From: Rhodocyclaceae bacterium
GTDB lineage: Bacteria; Pseudomonadota; Gammaproteobacteria; Burkholderiales; Rhodocyclaceae
Direction: 5' to 3'
DNA: 16,950 nt
Assembly (NCBI GenBank): GCA_013821865.1
Contig: PNJM01000018.1
Location: 1-16,950 of the forward strand
Both the position numbers and the translations under genes were made by a program. The notes under the pieces were generated by a model, which saw nothing but the letters and a program-made list of their open reading frames with translations, searched no databases and had not been told where the DNA came from. Positions 6,915 to 14,919 of the stretch are shown here, one piece after another. Positions within the stretch are counted from its first letter, which is position 1. Every line of letters starts with the position of its first letter.

Positions 6915-8160
6915 AATCAGGAACTATACGATCAACTTCGGCCCTCAGCACCCGGCGGCCCACGGCGTGCTGCGCCTGGTGCTGGAACTGGATGGCGAGG
7001 TGGTTCAGCGCGCCGATCCGCACATCGGCCTGCTGCATCGCGCCACCGAGAAGCTGGCCGAGAACAAGACCTGGCTGCAGTCCGTGCCCTACATGGACCG
7101 GCTCGACTATGTCTCCATGATGTGCAACGAGCACGCCTACGTCATGGCGATCGAGAAGCTGCTGGGGATCGAGGTTCCGCTGCGTGCCCAGTACATCCGC
7201 GTGATGCTGGACGAACTCACGCGCATCCTCAACCACCTGCTTGCCGTCGGCACCCACGCGCTCGACATCGGCGCCATGACCATGGTGCTGTACACCTTCC
7301 GCGAGCGGGAGGACCTGATGGACGTATACGAGGCCGTCTCCGGCGCCCGCATGCACGCGGCCTACTACCGGCCCGGCGGCGTGTACCGCGACCTGCCCGA
7401 GCGCATGCCGCGGTACGAGGTCAACAAGTTCAAGAGCGCCGCGACGGTGGCGAGGCTCAACGAGAGCCGCCAGGGCTCGCTGCTCGACTTCGTCGAGGAC
7501 TTCACCAACCGCTTCCCGGCCTACGTCGACGAGTACGAGACGCTGCTCACCGACAACCGCATCTGGAAGCAGCGTACCGTCGGCGTCGGCGTCGTGTCGC
7601 CGGAGCGGGCGCTGGCGCTGGGATTCACCGGTCCCATGCTGCGCGGCTCCGGCGTCGAGTGGGATCTGCGCAAGAAGCAGCCCTACGAGGTCTACGACCG
7701 CGTCGACTTCGATATCCCGGTCGGAGTGAACGGCGACTGCTACGACCGCTACCTGGTTCGCATCGAGGAGATGCGCCAGTCGAACCGCATCGTCCGGCAG
7801 TGCGTCGACTGGCTGCGCAAGAACCCGGGGCCGGTCATTACGGACAACCACAAGGTTGCGCCGCCGCCGCGCGAGAAGATGAAGGGCAGCATGGAAGAGC
7901 TGATCCATCACTTCAAGCTCTTCACCGAGGGCATGCATGTTCCGGCCGGCGAGGCCTATGCCGCGATCGAGCACCCGAAGGGCGAGTTCGGCGTGTACCT
8001 GATCTCGGACGGCGCCAACATGCCTTACCGCATGAAGCTGCGTCCGCCCGGCTTCGTCCACCTTGCCGCGCTGGAAGAAATGACCAAGGGCCACATGATC
8101 GCCGACGTCGTCGCGGTCATCGGCACGATGGACATCGTCTTCGGCGACATTGACCGTTAG
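6907..8160 (+). CDS. nuoD: NADH-quinone oxidoreductase subunit D
   Basis: 49-kDa-type subunit that forms the quinone-binding pocket with NuoB next to cluster N2. The 417 residues begin with the conserved [14 protein letters not shown] loop. H19 there and Y68 in PYMDRLDY correspond by spacing to the quinone-contacting His/Tyr pair known in mitochondrial and Thermus enzymes. The C-terminus ends with the standard [14 protein letters not shown]. The start at 6907 gives the usual [13 protein letters not shown]. In-frame ATG 6871 and GTG 6853 would add a tail encoded by the palindromic element and are less likely. The region before the start has only GGGG (6895-6898), so coupling to nuoC translation is likely. 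Confidence 0.96.
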   Translation: MAEIRNYTINFGPQHPAAHGVLRLVLELDGEVVQRADPHIGLLHRATEKLAENKTWLQSVPYMDRLDYVSMMCNEHAYVMAIEKLLGIEVPLRAQYIRVMLDELTRILNHLLAVGTHALDIGAMTMVLYTFREREDLMDVYEAVSGARMHAAYYRPGGVYRDLPERMPRYEVNKFKSAATVARLNESRQGSLLDFVEDFTNRFPAYVDEYETLLTDNRIWKQRTVGVGVVSPERALALGFTGPMLRGSGVEWDLRKKQPYEVYDRVDFDIPVGVNGDCYDRYLVRIEEMRQSNRIVRQCVDWLRKNPGPVITDNHKVAPPPREKMKGSMEELIHHFKLFTEGMHVPAGEAYAAIEHPKGEFGVYLISDGANMPYRMKLRPPGFVHLAALEEMTKGHMIADVVAVIGTMDIVFGDIDR

Positions 8161-8170
8161 TGAGCGCGAC

Positions 8171-8644
8171 ATGCTGAGCCAGGAAGCACTGAAGCAGATC
8201 GACAGCGAGATCGCCAAATATCCAGCCGACCAGAAACAGTCTGCCGTGATGGCGGCGCTCGCCATTGCCCAGATGGAGAAGGGCTGGCTGTCCACCGAAA
8301 CCATCGAAACCGTTGCCGGTTATCTCGGCATGCCGCCTGTGGCGGCGTACGAGGTGGCGAGCTTCTACAACATGTACGATCTGCAGCCGGTCGGCAGGTA
8401 CAAGATCACCGTGTGCACCAACCTGCCGTGCGCGCTGTCGGGCGGGGTGCATGCGGCCGACTATCTCAAGCGGAAGCTCGGCATCGGCTTCAACGAGACG
8501 ACTGCCGACGGCAAGTTCACGCTCAAGGAGGGCGAGTGCATGGGCGCCTGCGGCGATGCGCCGGTGCTGCTGGTGAACAATGTGCGCATGTGCAGCTTCA
8601 TGCAGCCCGAGGCCATCGACAAGCTGCTGGCGGAGTGCACGTGA
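8171..8644 (+). CDS. nuoE: NADH-quinone oxidoreductase subunit E
   Basis: 24-kDa-type subunit of the NADH-oxidising module, holding the [2Fe-2S] cluster N1a. The four ligands are present in the thioredoxin-like domain: C82 and C87 in [12 protein letters not shown]123 and C127 in [12 protein letters not shown]. The helical N-terminus contains [21 protein letters not shown] 8171 gives 157 residues and a family-like N-terminus. A TTG at 8150, overlapping the nuoD end, would add seven residues and seems less likely. The stop overlaps the nuoF ATG by one base. Confidence 0.94.
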   Translation: MLSQEALKQIDSEIAKYPADQKQSAVMAALAIAQMEKGWLSTETIETVAGYLGMPPVAAYEVASFYNMYDLQPVGRYKITVCTNLPCALSGGVHAADYLKRKLGIGFNETTADGKFTLKEGECMGACGDAPVLLVNNVRMCSFMQPEAIDKLLAECT

Positions 8645-9972
8645 TGGGCGCCCTCGGATTCATCCTGTCCCCCGAAGAAGGCGAACGCGGCTGGCGGCTG
8701 GCGGATTACGTCAGGCGCGGAGGCTATGCGGCGCTGAAGAAGATCATCGCCGAAAAGATTCCGGCCGACCACATCGTGGGCGAACTGAAGAAGTCATCCC
8801 TGCGCGGCCGCGGCGGCGCAGGCTTCCCAACGGGACTGAAGTGGAGCTTCATGCCGCGCCAGTTCCCCGGCGACAAGTATGTCGTCTGCAACTCGGATGA
8901 GGGTGAGCCGGGCACCTTCAAGGATCGCGACATCCTGCGCTGGAATCCGCACATGGTGATCGAGGGCATGATCATCGCCGGCTACGCCATGGGCTGCCAG
9001 CGCGGCTACAACTACATCCACGGCGAGATCTGGGACATCTACAAGCGCTTCGAAGAAGCGCTGGACGAGGCCCGTGCGGCGAACCTGCTCGGACCGAACA
9101 TACTCGGCTCCGATTTCAGCTTCGAACTGCAGGCCCACCACGGCTACGGCGCCTACATCTGTGGCGAGGAAACCGCGCTGCTCGAGTCCATCGAGGGCAA
9201 GAAGGGCCAGCCGCGCTTCAAGCCGCCCTTCCCGGCCAGCTTCGGCCTCTACGGCAAGCCGACCACCATCAACAACACCGAGACCTTCGCCTCGGTGCCC
9301 TGGATCATCACGAACGGCGGCGACAAGTTCCTCGAACTGGGCAAACCCAACAACGGCGGCACCAAGCTGTTCTCGGTGTCGGGCCATGTCAACCGTCCGG
9401 GCAACTTCGAAGTGCCGATGGGCACGCCCTTCGCCGAACTGCTGGAAATGGCCGGCGGCGTGCGGGCCGGGCGCAAGCTCAAGGCGGTGATTCCCGGCGG
9501 CTCCTCGGCTCCGGTGCTGCCGGCCGACATCATGATGGATTGCACCCTGGACTACGATTCCATCGCCAAGGCCGGCTCCATGCTCGGCTCCGGCGCGGTG
9601 ATCGTCATGGACGAGACGACTTGCATGGTGAAGGCGCTGGAACGGTTGTCCTACTTCTACTTCGAAGAGTCCTGCGGCCAATGCACGCCCTGCCGCGAGG
9701 GCACCGGCTGGCTCTACCGCGTCGTCCATCGCATCGAGAACGGCCTCGGCCGGCGGGAAGACCTGGATCTCCTGAACAGCGTCACCGACAACATCATGGG
9801 CCGCACCATCTGCGCCCTGGGCGATGCCGCCTCGCTGCCTGTGCGCAGCTTCATCAAGCATTTCAAGGCGGAATTCGAATACCACATCGAGCGCAAGCAG
9901 TGCCTCGTCCCGGTTGACGTGCAGCGGGCGGGCAGCGGCTTCTTTGTCGCGGAAGCGAAGGCAACATGCTAG
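8644..9972 (+). CDS. nuoF: NADH-quinone oxidoreductase subunit F
   Basis: 51-kDa-type subunit that binds NADH and FMN and carries the [4Fe-4S] cluster N3; it is the electron entry point of complex I. In 442 residues the nucleotide-binding [10 protein letters not shown] (55-64), the flavin-contact region [15 protein letters not shown] (82-96) and [18 protein letters not shown] (174-191) are intact. Cluster ligands are C344, C347 and C350 in [10 protein letters not shown], and C390 in [13 protein letters not shown] (8632-8635) eight bases upstream supports the start at 8644. The first ~16 residues ([16 protein letters not shown]) differ from the N-termini I remember, which is not unusual in this variable region. 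It overlaps nuoG by seven bases. Confidence 0.96.
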   Translation: MGALGFILSPEEGERGWRLADYVRRGGYAALKKIIAEKIPADHIVGELKKSSLRGRGGAGFPTGLKWSFMPRQFPGDKYVVCNSDEGEPGTFKDRDILRWNPHMVIEGMIIAGYAMGCQRGYNYIHGEIWDIYKRFEEALDEARAANLLGPNILGSDFSFELQAHHGYGAYICGEETALLESIEGKKGQPRFKPPFPASFGLYGKPTTINNTETFASVPWIITNGGDKFLELGKPNNGGTKLFSVSGHVNRPGNFEVPMGTPFAELLEMAGGVRAGRKLKAVIPGGSSAPVLPADIMMDCTLDYDSIAKAGSMLGSGAVIVMDETTCMVKALERLSYFYFEESCGQCTPCREGTGWLYRVVHRIENGLGRREDLDLLNSVTDNIMGRTICALGDAASLPVRSFIKHFKAEFEYHIERKQCLVPVDVQRAGSGFFVAEAKATC

Positions 9973-12317
9973 AAATCGAAATCGACGGCCAGAAGATCGA
10001 GGTGCCGGACGGCAGCACCGTAATGGATGCCGCCCACAAAGTCGGCAGCTTCATCCCGCATTTCTGCTATCACAAGAAGCTCTCCATCGCCGCCAACTGC
10101 CGCATGTGCCTGGTGCAGGTGGAAAAGGCGCCCAAGCCGCTGCCGGCCTGCGCCACGCCCGTCACCAACGGCATGAAGGTATTCACGCACTCCGAGTCGG
10201 CCGTCAAGGCGCAGAAGGGCGTGATGGAGTTCCTGCTCATCAACCATCCGCTCGATTGCCCGATCTGCGACCAGGGCGGCGAATGCCAGCTGCAGGATCT
10301 GTCGGTCGGCTACGGCGCCTCGGCCTCGCGCTACCAGGAAGAAAAGCGCGTGGTGGCGAACAAGAACCTCGGCCCTCTGGTCGCCACCGACATGACGCGC
10401 TGCATTCATTGCACGCGCTGCGTCCGCTTCACGCAGGAAATTGCCGGCCTGATGGAACTGGGCCAAGCCTTCCGTGGCGAGCACGCCGAGATCATGCCGT
10501 TCATCGAAAAGACGGTGGATAGCGAGCTCTCCGGCAACATCATCGACCTGTGCCCGGTCGGTGCGCTGACCTCCAAGCCGTTCCGCTTTGCCGCCCGCAC
10601 CTGGGAGCTGTCGCGGAGGAAATCGGTCAGTCCGCATGACGGGCTGGGCGCCAACCTGGTCGTCCAGGTCAAGCACAACAAGGTGATGCGCGTGCTGCCG
10701 CTGGAGAACGAGGACGTCAACGAGTGCTGGCTCTCCGACAAGGACCGCTTCTCCTACGAAGCCCTCAATTCCGACCAGCGCCTGACCCGCCCCATGCTCA
10801 AGCAGTGCGGCGAATGGCGCGAGGTGGATTGGCAGACGGCGCTGGAATACATCGGCAACGACCTGAAGCGCGTCATCAAGGAGCATGGCGCCCAGGCTGT
10901 CGGCGCGCTGGCCTCGCCGCAGGCGACGCTGGAAGAGCTTCATCTCTTGCAGAAGCTGGTGCGCGGCCTCGGCAGCAACAACGTGGATTTCCGCCTGCGC
11001 CAGAGCGATTTCTCGCTCGACGGCAAGAACGTGATGCCGTGGCTGGGCATGAAGATCGCCGGGATCAGGGATCTCGATCGCGTCCTGGTGGTCGGCAGCT
11101 TCCTGCGCAAGGATCATCCGCTTCTGGCGCAGCGCCTGCGCCAGGCGGCCAAGCGCGGAACGAAGGTGAGCATCCTCCACGTCGCCGACGACGACCTGCT
11201 CATCAGCCTGAACGCCAGGTCCATCGCGGCGCCGGCTGCGCTGGCGACGGAACTGGCCGGGATCGTCAAGGCCGCGGCCGAGGCAAAAGGCGTTTCGGCG
11301 GATAGCTCGCTTGCCAATGTGCAAGCCTCCGAGTCGGCCCGCAGGATCGCCGCCAGCCTCGCTTCGGGCGAGAACGTCGCCGTGTTCCTCGGCAACCTGG
11401 CCCAGCAGCATCCCCAGGCCTCGACCCTGCATGCACTGGCGCAGCAACTGGCCGGCATCACCGGCGCGCGCTTCGGTTTCCTCGGAGAGGCGGCCAACAG
11501 CGTGGGCGGCTACGTCGCCGGCGCGACGCCCGGAGTGAACGCAAACGAGGGCGGCATGAACGCCGCGCAGATGCTGAGCGACCCGCGCAAGGCCTATGTC
11601 GTCCTGCACGCCGAGCCGGAACTCGATTGCGCCGATCCGCAGCAGGCCATGGCGGCGCTGAAGTCGGCCGACCTCGTGGTTGCGCTGTCGCCGTTCAAGA
11701 CCAGGGCCATCGATTACGCCAATGTGATCCTGCCCGTGGCGCCCTTTACCGAGACCTCCGGCACGTTCATCAACACCGAAGGCCGCGTGCAAAGCTTCAA
11801 CGCCGTGGTCAAGCCGCTGGACGAAACGCGCCCGGCCTGGAAGGTGCTGCGCGTGCTGGGCAACCTGCTCGGGCTCGCCGGCTTCGAGCAGGACAGCTCG
11901 GAAGCGGTGCGCGCCGAAGCCCTCGGCGGCAAGTCGGAGTTCATCGAGCGCCTGAACAACAAGGTGGAAGGCGTGGCCATCAATCTCGGCGAGGCGGCGC
12001 CGGCCTTGCAGCCGCATCTGGAACGGATCGCCGACGTGCCGATTTATTTTGCCGATGCGCTCGCGCGGCGCGCTCCTTCGCTGCAGAAGACCATTGATGC
12101 GGCGGCTCCGGCGGCGCGCATGAACGCCGCCACGCTGGCGAAACTGGGGCTGGCGGCCGGCGCCAAGGTGCGCGTAAGCCAGGGCGGCGGCGAAGCGCTC
12201 CTCGATGCGGCGCTGGATGCCGGCCTGCCGGACAACTGTGTGCGCGTTGCCGCGGGGCATGAACTTGGCGCCGGCCTCGGCGCCATGCATGGCGCGGTCG
12301 CCGTGGAGCGGACATAA
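9966..12317 (+). CDS. nuoG: NADH-quinone oxidoreductase subunit G
   Basis: 75-kDa-type subunit carrying the iron-sulfur chain from NuoF to NuoI. In 783 residues the N-terminus holds cluster N1b (C34, C45, C48, C62), then N5 (H94, C98, C101, C107) and N4 (C146, C149, C152, C196). The rest is the molybdopterin-oxidoreductase-like domain, which in complex I has no cofactor. The Cys motif for the extra cluster N7, present in E. coli just after N4, is absent: residues 215-260 contain only one cysteine (C254). GAAGG (9957-9961) precedes the start, which lies inside the nuoF end. The stop TAATG overlaps a short ORF in the nuoG-nuoH gap. Confidence 0.96.
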   Translation: MLEIEIDGQKIEVPDGSTVMDAAHKVGSFIPHFCYHKKLSIAANCRMCLVQVEKAPKPLPACATPVTNGMKVFTHSESAVKAQKGVMEFLLINHPLDCPICDQGGECQLQDLSVGYGASASRYQEEKRVVANKNLGPLVATDMTRCIHCTRCVRFTQEIAGLMELGQAFRGEHAEIMPFIEKTVDSELSGNIIDLCPVGALTSKPFRFAARTWELSRRKSVSPHDGLGANLVVQVKHNKVMRVLPLENEDVNECWLSDKDRFSYEALNSDQRLTRPMLKQCGEWREVDWQTALEYIGNDLKRVIKEHGAQAVGALASPQATLEELHLLQKLVRGLGSNNVDFRLRQSDFSLDGKNVMPWLGMKIAGIRDLDRVLVVGSFLRKDHPLLAQRLRQAAKRGTKVSILHVADDDLLISLNARSIAAPAALATELAGIVKAAAEAKGVSADSSLANVQASESARRIAASLASGENVAVFLGNLAQQHPQASTLHALAQQLAGITGARFGFLGEAANSVGGYVAGATPGVNANEGGMNAAQMLSDPRKAYVVLHAEPELDCADPQQAMAALKSADLVVALSPFKTRAIDYANVILPVAPFTETSGTFINTEGRVQSFNAVVKPLDETRPAWKVLRVLGNLLGLAGFEQDSSEAVRAEALGGKSEFIERLNNKVEGVAINLGEAAPALQPHLERIADVPIYFADALARRAPSLQKTIDAAAPAARMNAATLAKLGLAAGAKVRVSQGGGEALLDAALDAGLPDNCVRVAAGHELGAGLGAMHGAVAVERT

Positions 12318-12397
12318 TGGCCCCCCACGCTCACATTCGTTCGCTGCCCCCCACAGGGGGGTGCCGCCTCCCTTGGGGCGGCCCGGCGGGAGGCTGA
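12317..12397 (+). other. 26-codon bridging ORF between nuoG and nuoH
   Basis: An ATG overlapping the nuoG stop (TAATG) opens a 26-codon frame through the palindromic element, ending TGA one base before the nuoH ATG (TGAGATG). The predicted peptide starts [15 protein letters not shown] and is rich in Pro and Gly. It has no ribosome binding site of its own and would need re-initiation after nuoG. It is probably not a functional protein but could carry ribosomes to nuoH. Confidence 0.25.
12318..12396 (+). repeat. REP-like palindromic element between nuoG and nuoH
   Basis: The whole gap is G/C-rich and palindromic. A perfect hairpin CCCCCC-ACA-GGGGGG (12347-12361) is followed by GCCGCCTC-CCTT-GGGGCGGC (12363-12382) and then CCGGCGGGAGG. 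CCCCCCAC occurs twice (12321-12328 and 12347-12354). I recall this type of sequence from many intergenic sites in betaproteobacterial genomes, but the copy number here cannot be known from the window. Its last bases, GGGAGG (12388-12393), act as the nuoH ribosome binding site five bases before ATG. No T run follows, so it should not terminate the operon transcript. Confidence 0.6.
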
Positions 12398-12398
12398 G

Positions 12399-13490
12399 AT
12401 GGAAGCCCTCGTGCTGCAATTCTTCCAGTGGTTCTGGAACCTGTTCGGCCTGTGGGATGCCCTGTGGGCGATCGTGAAGCCGGTCTGGCCGCTCGTCTGG
12501 GTGCTGGCGAAAATCGTCGGGATACTCGTCCCGCTGATGCTGTGCGTGGCCTACCTGACCTTCTGGGAACGCAAGATCATCGGCTGGATGCAGGTGCGCA
12601 TCGGCCCCAACCGCGTCGGTCCGTGGGGCCTGCTGCAGCCGATCGCGGACGGCATGAAGCTGTTCTTCAAGGAAGTCATCGTTCCTACCGATGCCAGCAA
12701 GGCGCTCTTCATTATCGCGCCGATCATGGCCATCGCGCCGGCTCTGGCGGCCTGGTCGGTGGTCCCCTTCGCTGAGGGCTGGGTGCTGGCCAACGTCGAC
12801 GCCGGCCTGCTCTACATCCTGGCCATCACTTCGATGGGTGTCTACGGCGTGATCATCGCCGGCTGGGCCTCGAACTCCAAATACGCCTTCCTCGGCGCGA
12901 TGCGCTCGGCGGCGCAGATGGTGTCCTACGAAATCGCCATGGGCTTCGCCCTGGTCTGCGTGCTGATGGTGTCCAGCAGCCTGAATTTCACCGACATCGT
13001 GAACCAGCAGGGCAGGGGCTGGTTCGCCAGCCACGGCGCCGGCTTCCTGTCGTGGAACTGGCTGCCGCTGCTGCCGATGTTCGTCGTCTATTTCATCTCC
13101 GGCGTGGCCGAAACGAACCGGGCGCCCTTCGACGTGGTCGAGGGCGAGTCGGAGATCGTCGCCGGCCACATGGTCGAGTACTCGGGCATGGCCTTCGCCA
13201 TGTTCTTCCTCGCCGAATACGCCAACATGATCCTGATTGCGACGCTGAGCTCGCTCATGTTCATGGGCGGCTGGCTGTCGCCGGTCGGCTTCCTGCCGGA
13301 CGGCTTCCTCTGGCTGGCGGCCAAGATTTCGTTCTTCCTGCTCCTGTTCCTATGGTTCCGCGCCACCTTCCCGCGCTATCGCTACGACCAGATCATGCGC
13401 CTGGGCTGGAAGGTGTTCGTCCCGCTGTGCATCCTGTGGGTTGTCGTCATCGGCGTCTGGATGCTGACGCCGTGGAACGTCTTTAAATAG
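12399..13490 (+). CDS. nuoH: NADH-quinone oxidoreductase subunit H
   Basis: Membrane subunit at the joint of the two arms of complex I, forming the entry of the quinone tunnel and the first proton-related channel. The 363 residues have about eight helices. Conserved features include [20 protein letters not shown] (56-75), [13 protein letters not shown] (80-92), the acidic loop [19 protein letters not shown] (234-252) and GHMVEYSGM (256-264). The chosen start follows GGGAGG with a five-base spacer; both come from the palindromic element in front of it. The nuoI start lies 17 bases downstream. Confidence 0.96.
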   Translation: MEALVLQFFQWFWNLFGLWDALWAIVKPVWPLVWVLAKIVGILVPLMLCVAYLTFWERKIIGWMQVRIGPNRVGPWGLLQPIADGMKLFFKEVIVPTDASKALFIIAPIMAIAPALAAWSVVPFAEGWVLANVDAGLLYILAITSMGVYGVIIAGWASNSKYAFLGAMRSAAQMVSYEIAMGFALVCVLMVSSSLNFTDIVNQQGRGWFASHGAGFLSWNWLPLLPMFVVYFISGVAETNRAPFDVVEGESEIVAGHMVEYSGMAFAMFFLAEYANMILIATLSSLMFMGGWLSPVGFLPDGFLWLAAKISFFLLLFLWFRATFPRYRYDQIMRLGWKVFVPLCILWVVVIGVWMLTPWNVFK

Positions 13491-13507
13491 GGACGAGGGT
13501 TACGAAT

Positions 13508-13993
13508 ATGGGTGCCAAGGATTTCCTGAACAGTCTGTTGCTCAAGGAGCTCTTCAAGGGCATGTCCGTGACCGGGCGCTATCTCTTCGCGCCCAAGATC
13601 ACGGTGCAGTTCCCCGAGGAGAAGACGCCGCAAAGCAACCGCTTCCGCGGCCTGCATGCTCTGCGCCGCTATCCCAACGGCGAAGAGCGCTGCATCGCCT
13701 GCAAGCTGTGCGAGGCGGTGTGCCCGGCCATGGCCATCACCATCGAATCGGCCGAGCGCGAGGACGGCACGCGCCGCACCACGCGCTACGACATCGACCT
13801 GACCAAGTGCATCTTCTGCGGCTTCTGCGAGGAGGCCTGCCCGGTGGATGCCATCGTCGAAACGCGGGTGCTGGAGTACCACGGCGAGAAACGCGGCGAC
13901 CTCTACTACACCAAGCAGATGCTGCTGGCGGTGGGCGACAAGCACGAGGCGCAGATCGCCGCCGACCGCGAGCAGGACGCCAGGTATCGGTGA
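13508..13993 (+). CDS. nuoI: NADH-quinone oxidoreductase subunit I
   Basis: Ferredoxin-like subunit with two [4Fe-4S] clusters, N6a and N6b, linking NuoG to NuoB. Its 161 residues show two full motifs, [12 protein letters not shown] (C62, C65, C68, C72) and [12 protein letters not shown] (C101, C104, C107, C111). In each motif the fourth cysteine, followed by proline, belongs to the partner cluster. An amphipathic N-terminal segment (about 5-20) rests on the membrane. GAGGG shortly before the start is the likely ribosome binding site. The nuoJ start is five bases after the stop. Confidence 0.97.
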   Translation: MGAKDFLNSLLLKELFKGMSVTGRYLFAPKITVQFPEEKTPQSNRFRGLHALRRYPNGEERCIACKLCEAVCPAMAITIESAEREDGTRRTTRYDIDLTKCIFCGFCEEACPVDAIVETRVLEYHGEKRGDLYYTKQMLLAVGDKHEAQIAADREQDARYR

Positions 13994-13998
13994 CGGGC

Positions 13999-14601
13999 AT
14001 GGACATCAAGACCACGGTTTTCTACTTCCTTTCGGCGATTCTGGTCATTGCATCGCTGCGCGTCATCACGGCGCGCAATCCGGTGCATGCCGCGCTGTTC
14101 CTGGTGCTGGCCTTTTTCACCGCCAGCGGCGTGTGGCTGCTGCTGGAGGCGGAATTCCTCGCCATTGTGCTGGTGCTGGTCTATGTCGGCGCGGTGATGG
14201 TGCTGTTCCTCTTCGTCGTGATGATGCTGGACATCAACCTGGAGCGGCTGAGGGAAGGGTTCTGGAACAACCTCTGGCTGGGTGGCCCTATCGCCCTGCT
14301 GATGGTGGCCGAGATGGCGGCGGTGCTGGCGGCGCGCTACTTCGGCGCCGAGGCCATGCCCGCGCCGCAGGCGCCCGGGGCAGGCTACAGCAACACCAAG
14401 GAACTGGGCCGCCTCATCTATACCGACTACGTCTATCCATTCGAACTGGCCTCGGTGATCCTGCTGGTGGCCATCATCGCGGCGATCACCCTGACGCTGC
14501 GCCACCGCAAGGACACGCGGCGGCTGAATTCGTCCGAGCAGATAGCCGTCAGGCGCAACGACCGCGTGCGCATGGTCTCGATGCCGGCGGAGAAGGAGTG
14601 A
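13999..14601 (+). CDS. nuoJ: NADH-quinone oxidoreductase subunit J
   Basis: Membrane-arm subunit of complex I. The 200 residues contain about five helices. The third, [17 protein letters not shown] (61-77), is the conserved one that can form a pi-bulge in coupling. The cytoplasmic C-terminal tail is long and basic (HRKDTRR near 169-175). ATG 13999 gives the usual [10 protein letters not shown] start; the frame extends upstream inside nuoI without a better start. AAGGAG at its 3' end (14593-14598) is the ribosome binding site for nuoK. Confidence 0.95.
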   Translation: MDIKTTVFYFLSAILVIASLRVITARNPVHAALFLVLAFFTASGVWLLLEAEFLAIVLVLVYVGAVMVLFLFVVMMLDINLERLREGFWNNLWLGGPIALLMVAEMAAVLAARYFGAEAMPAPQAPGAGYSNTKELGRLIYTDYVYPFELASVILLVAIIAAITLTLRHRKDTRRLNSSEQIAVRRNDRVRMVSMPAEKE

Positions 14602-14605
14602 GGCG

Positions 14606-14917
14606 ATGCTGAATCTGAGTCTCTCGCACTACCTGATTCTCGGCGCGATCCTCTTCGCGACCAGCATAGTCGGGATCTTCCTCAACCGGAAGAACCTCAT
14701 CGTCCTGCTCATGGCGATCGAACTGATGCTGCTCTCCGTCAACATGAACTTCGTCGCCTTCTCGCACTACCTGGGCGATGCGGCGGGGCAGGTGTTCGTC
14801 TTCTTCATCCTGACGGTGGCCGCGGCGGAATCCGCCATCGGCCTGGCCATTCTGGTCGTGCTCTTCCGCAACCTGCGCACGATTCACGTCGAAGACCTCG
14901 ACAGCCTGCAGGGATAA
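14606..14917 (+). CDS. nuoK: NADH-quinone oxidoreductase subunit K
   Basis: Small three-helix membrane subunit in the proton path of complex I. Its 103 residues carry both conserved membrane glutamates: E39 in [13 protein letters not shown] and E75 in [12 protein letters not shown], matching E36 and E72 of E. coli with a three-residue offset. The strong ribosome binding site AAGGAG lies seven bases before the ATG. nuoL follows after two bases. Confidence 0.97.
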   Translation: MLNLSLSHYLILGAILFATSIVGIFLNRKNLIVLLMAIELMLLSVNMNFVAFSHYLGDAAGQVFVFFILTVAAAESAIGLAILVVLFRNLRTIHVEDLDSLQG

Positions 14918-14919
14918 CC

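Noticed and set aside
8150..8170. TTG start for nuoE overlapping nuoD
   Set aside because: Adds seven residues (TTG to D) outside the usual N-terminus; ATG 8171 gives a family-like start.
6847..8304. 485-codon minus-strand frame opposite nuoD and other long antisense frames (1929-2960, 2944-4029, 8794-9885, 15373-16569)
   Set aside because: All mirror well-supported sense genes in the frame expected from GC-rich third positions; composition is unlike real proteins.
12347..12382. Double hairpin after nuoG as a transcription terminator
   Set aside because: No T run follows, and nuoH to nuoL must be transcribed with the rest of the operon.
9969..13169. 1066-codon open frame on the minus strand opposite nuoG and nuoH
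   Set aside because: High-GC codon bias leaves the antisense frame open. The predicted protein is Arg/His/Gly-rich, matches no family I recognise, and the sense genes are intact complex I subunits.
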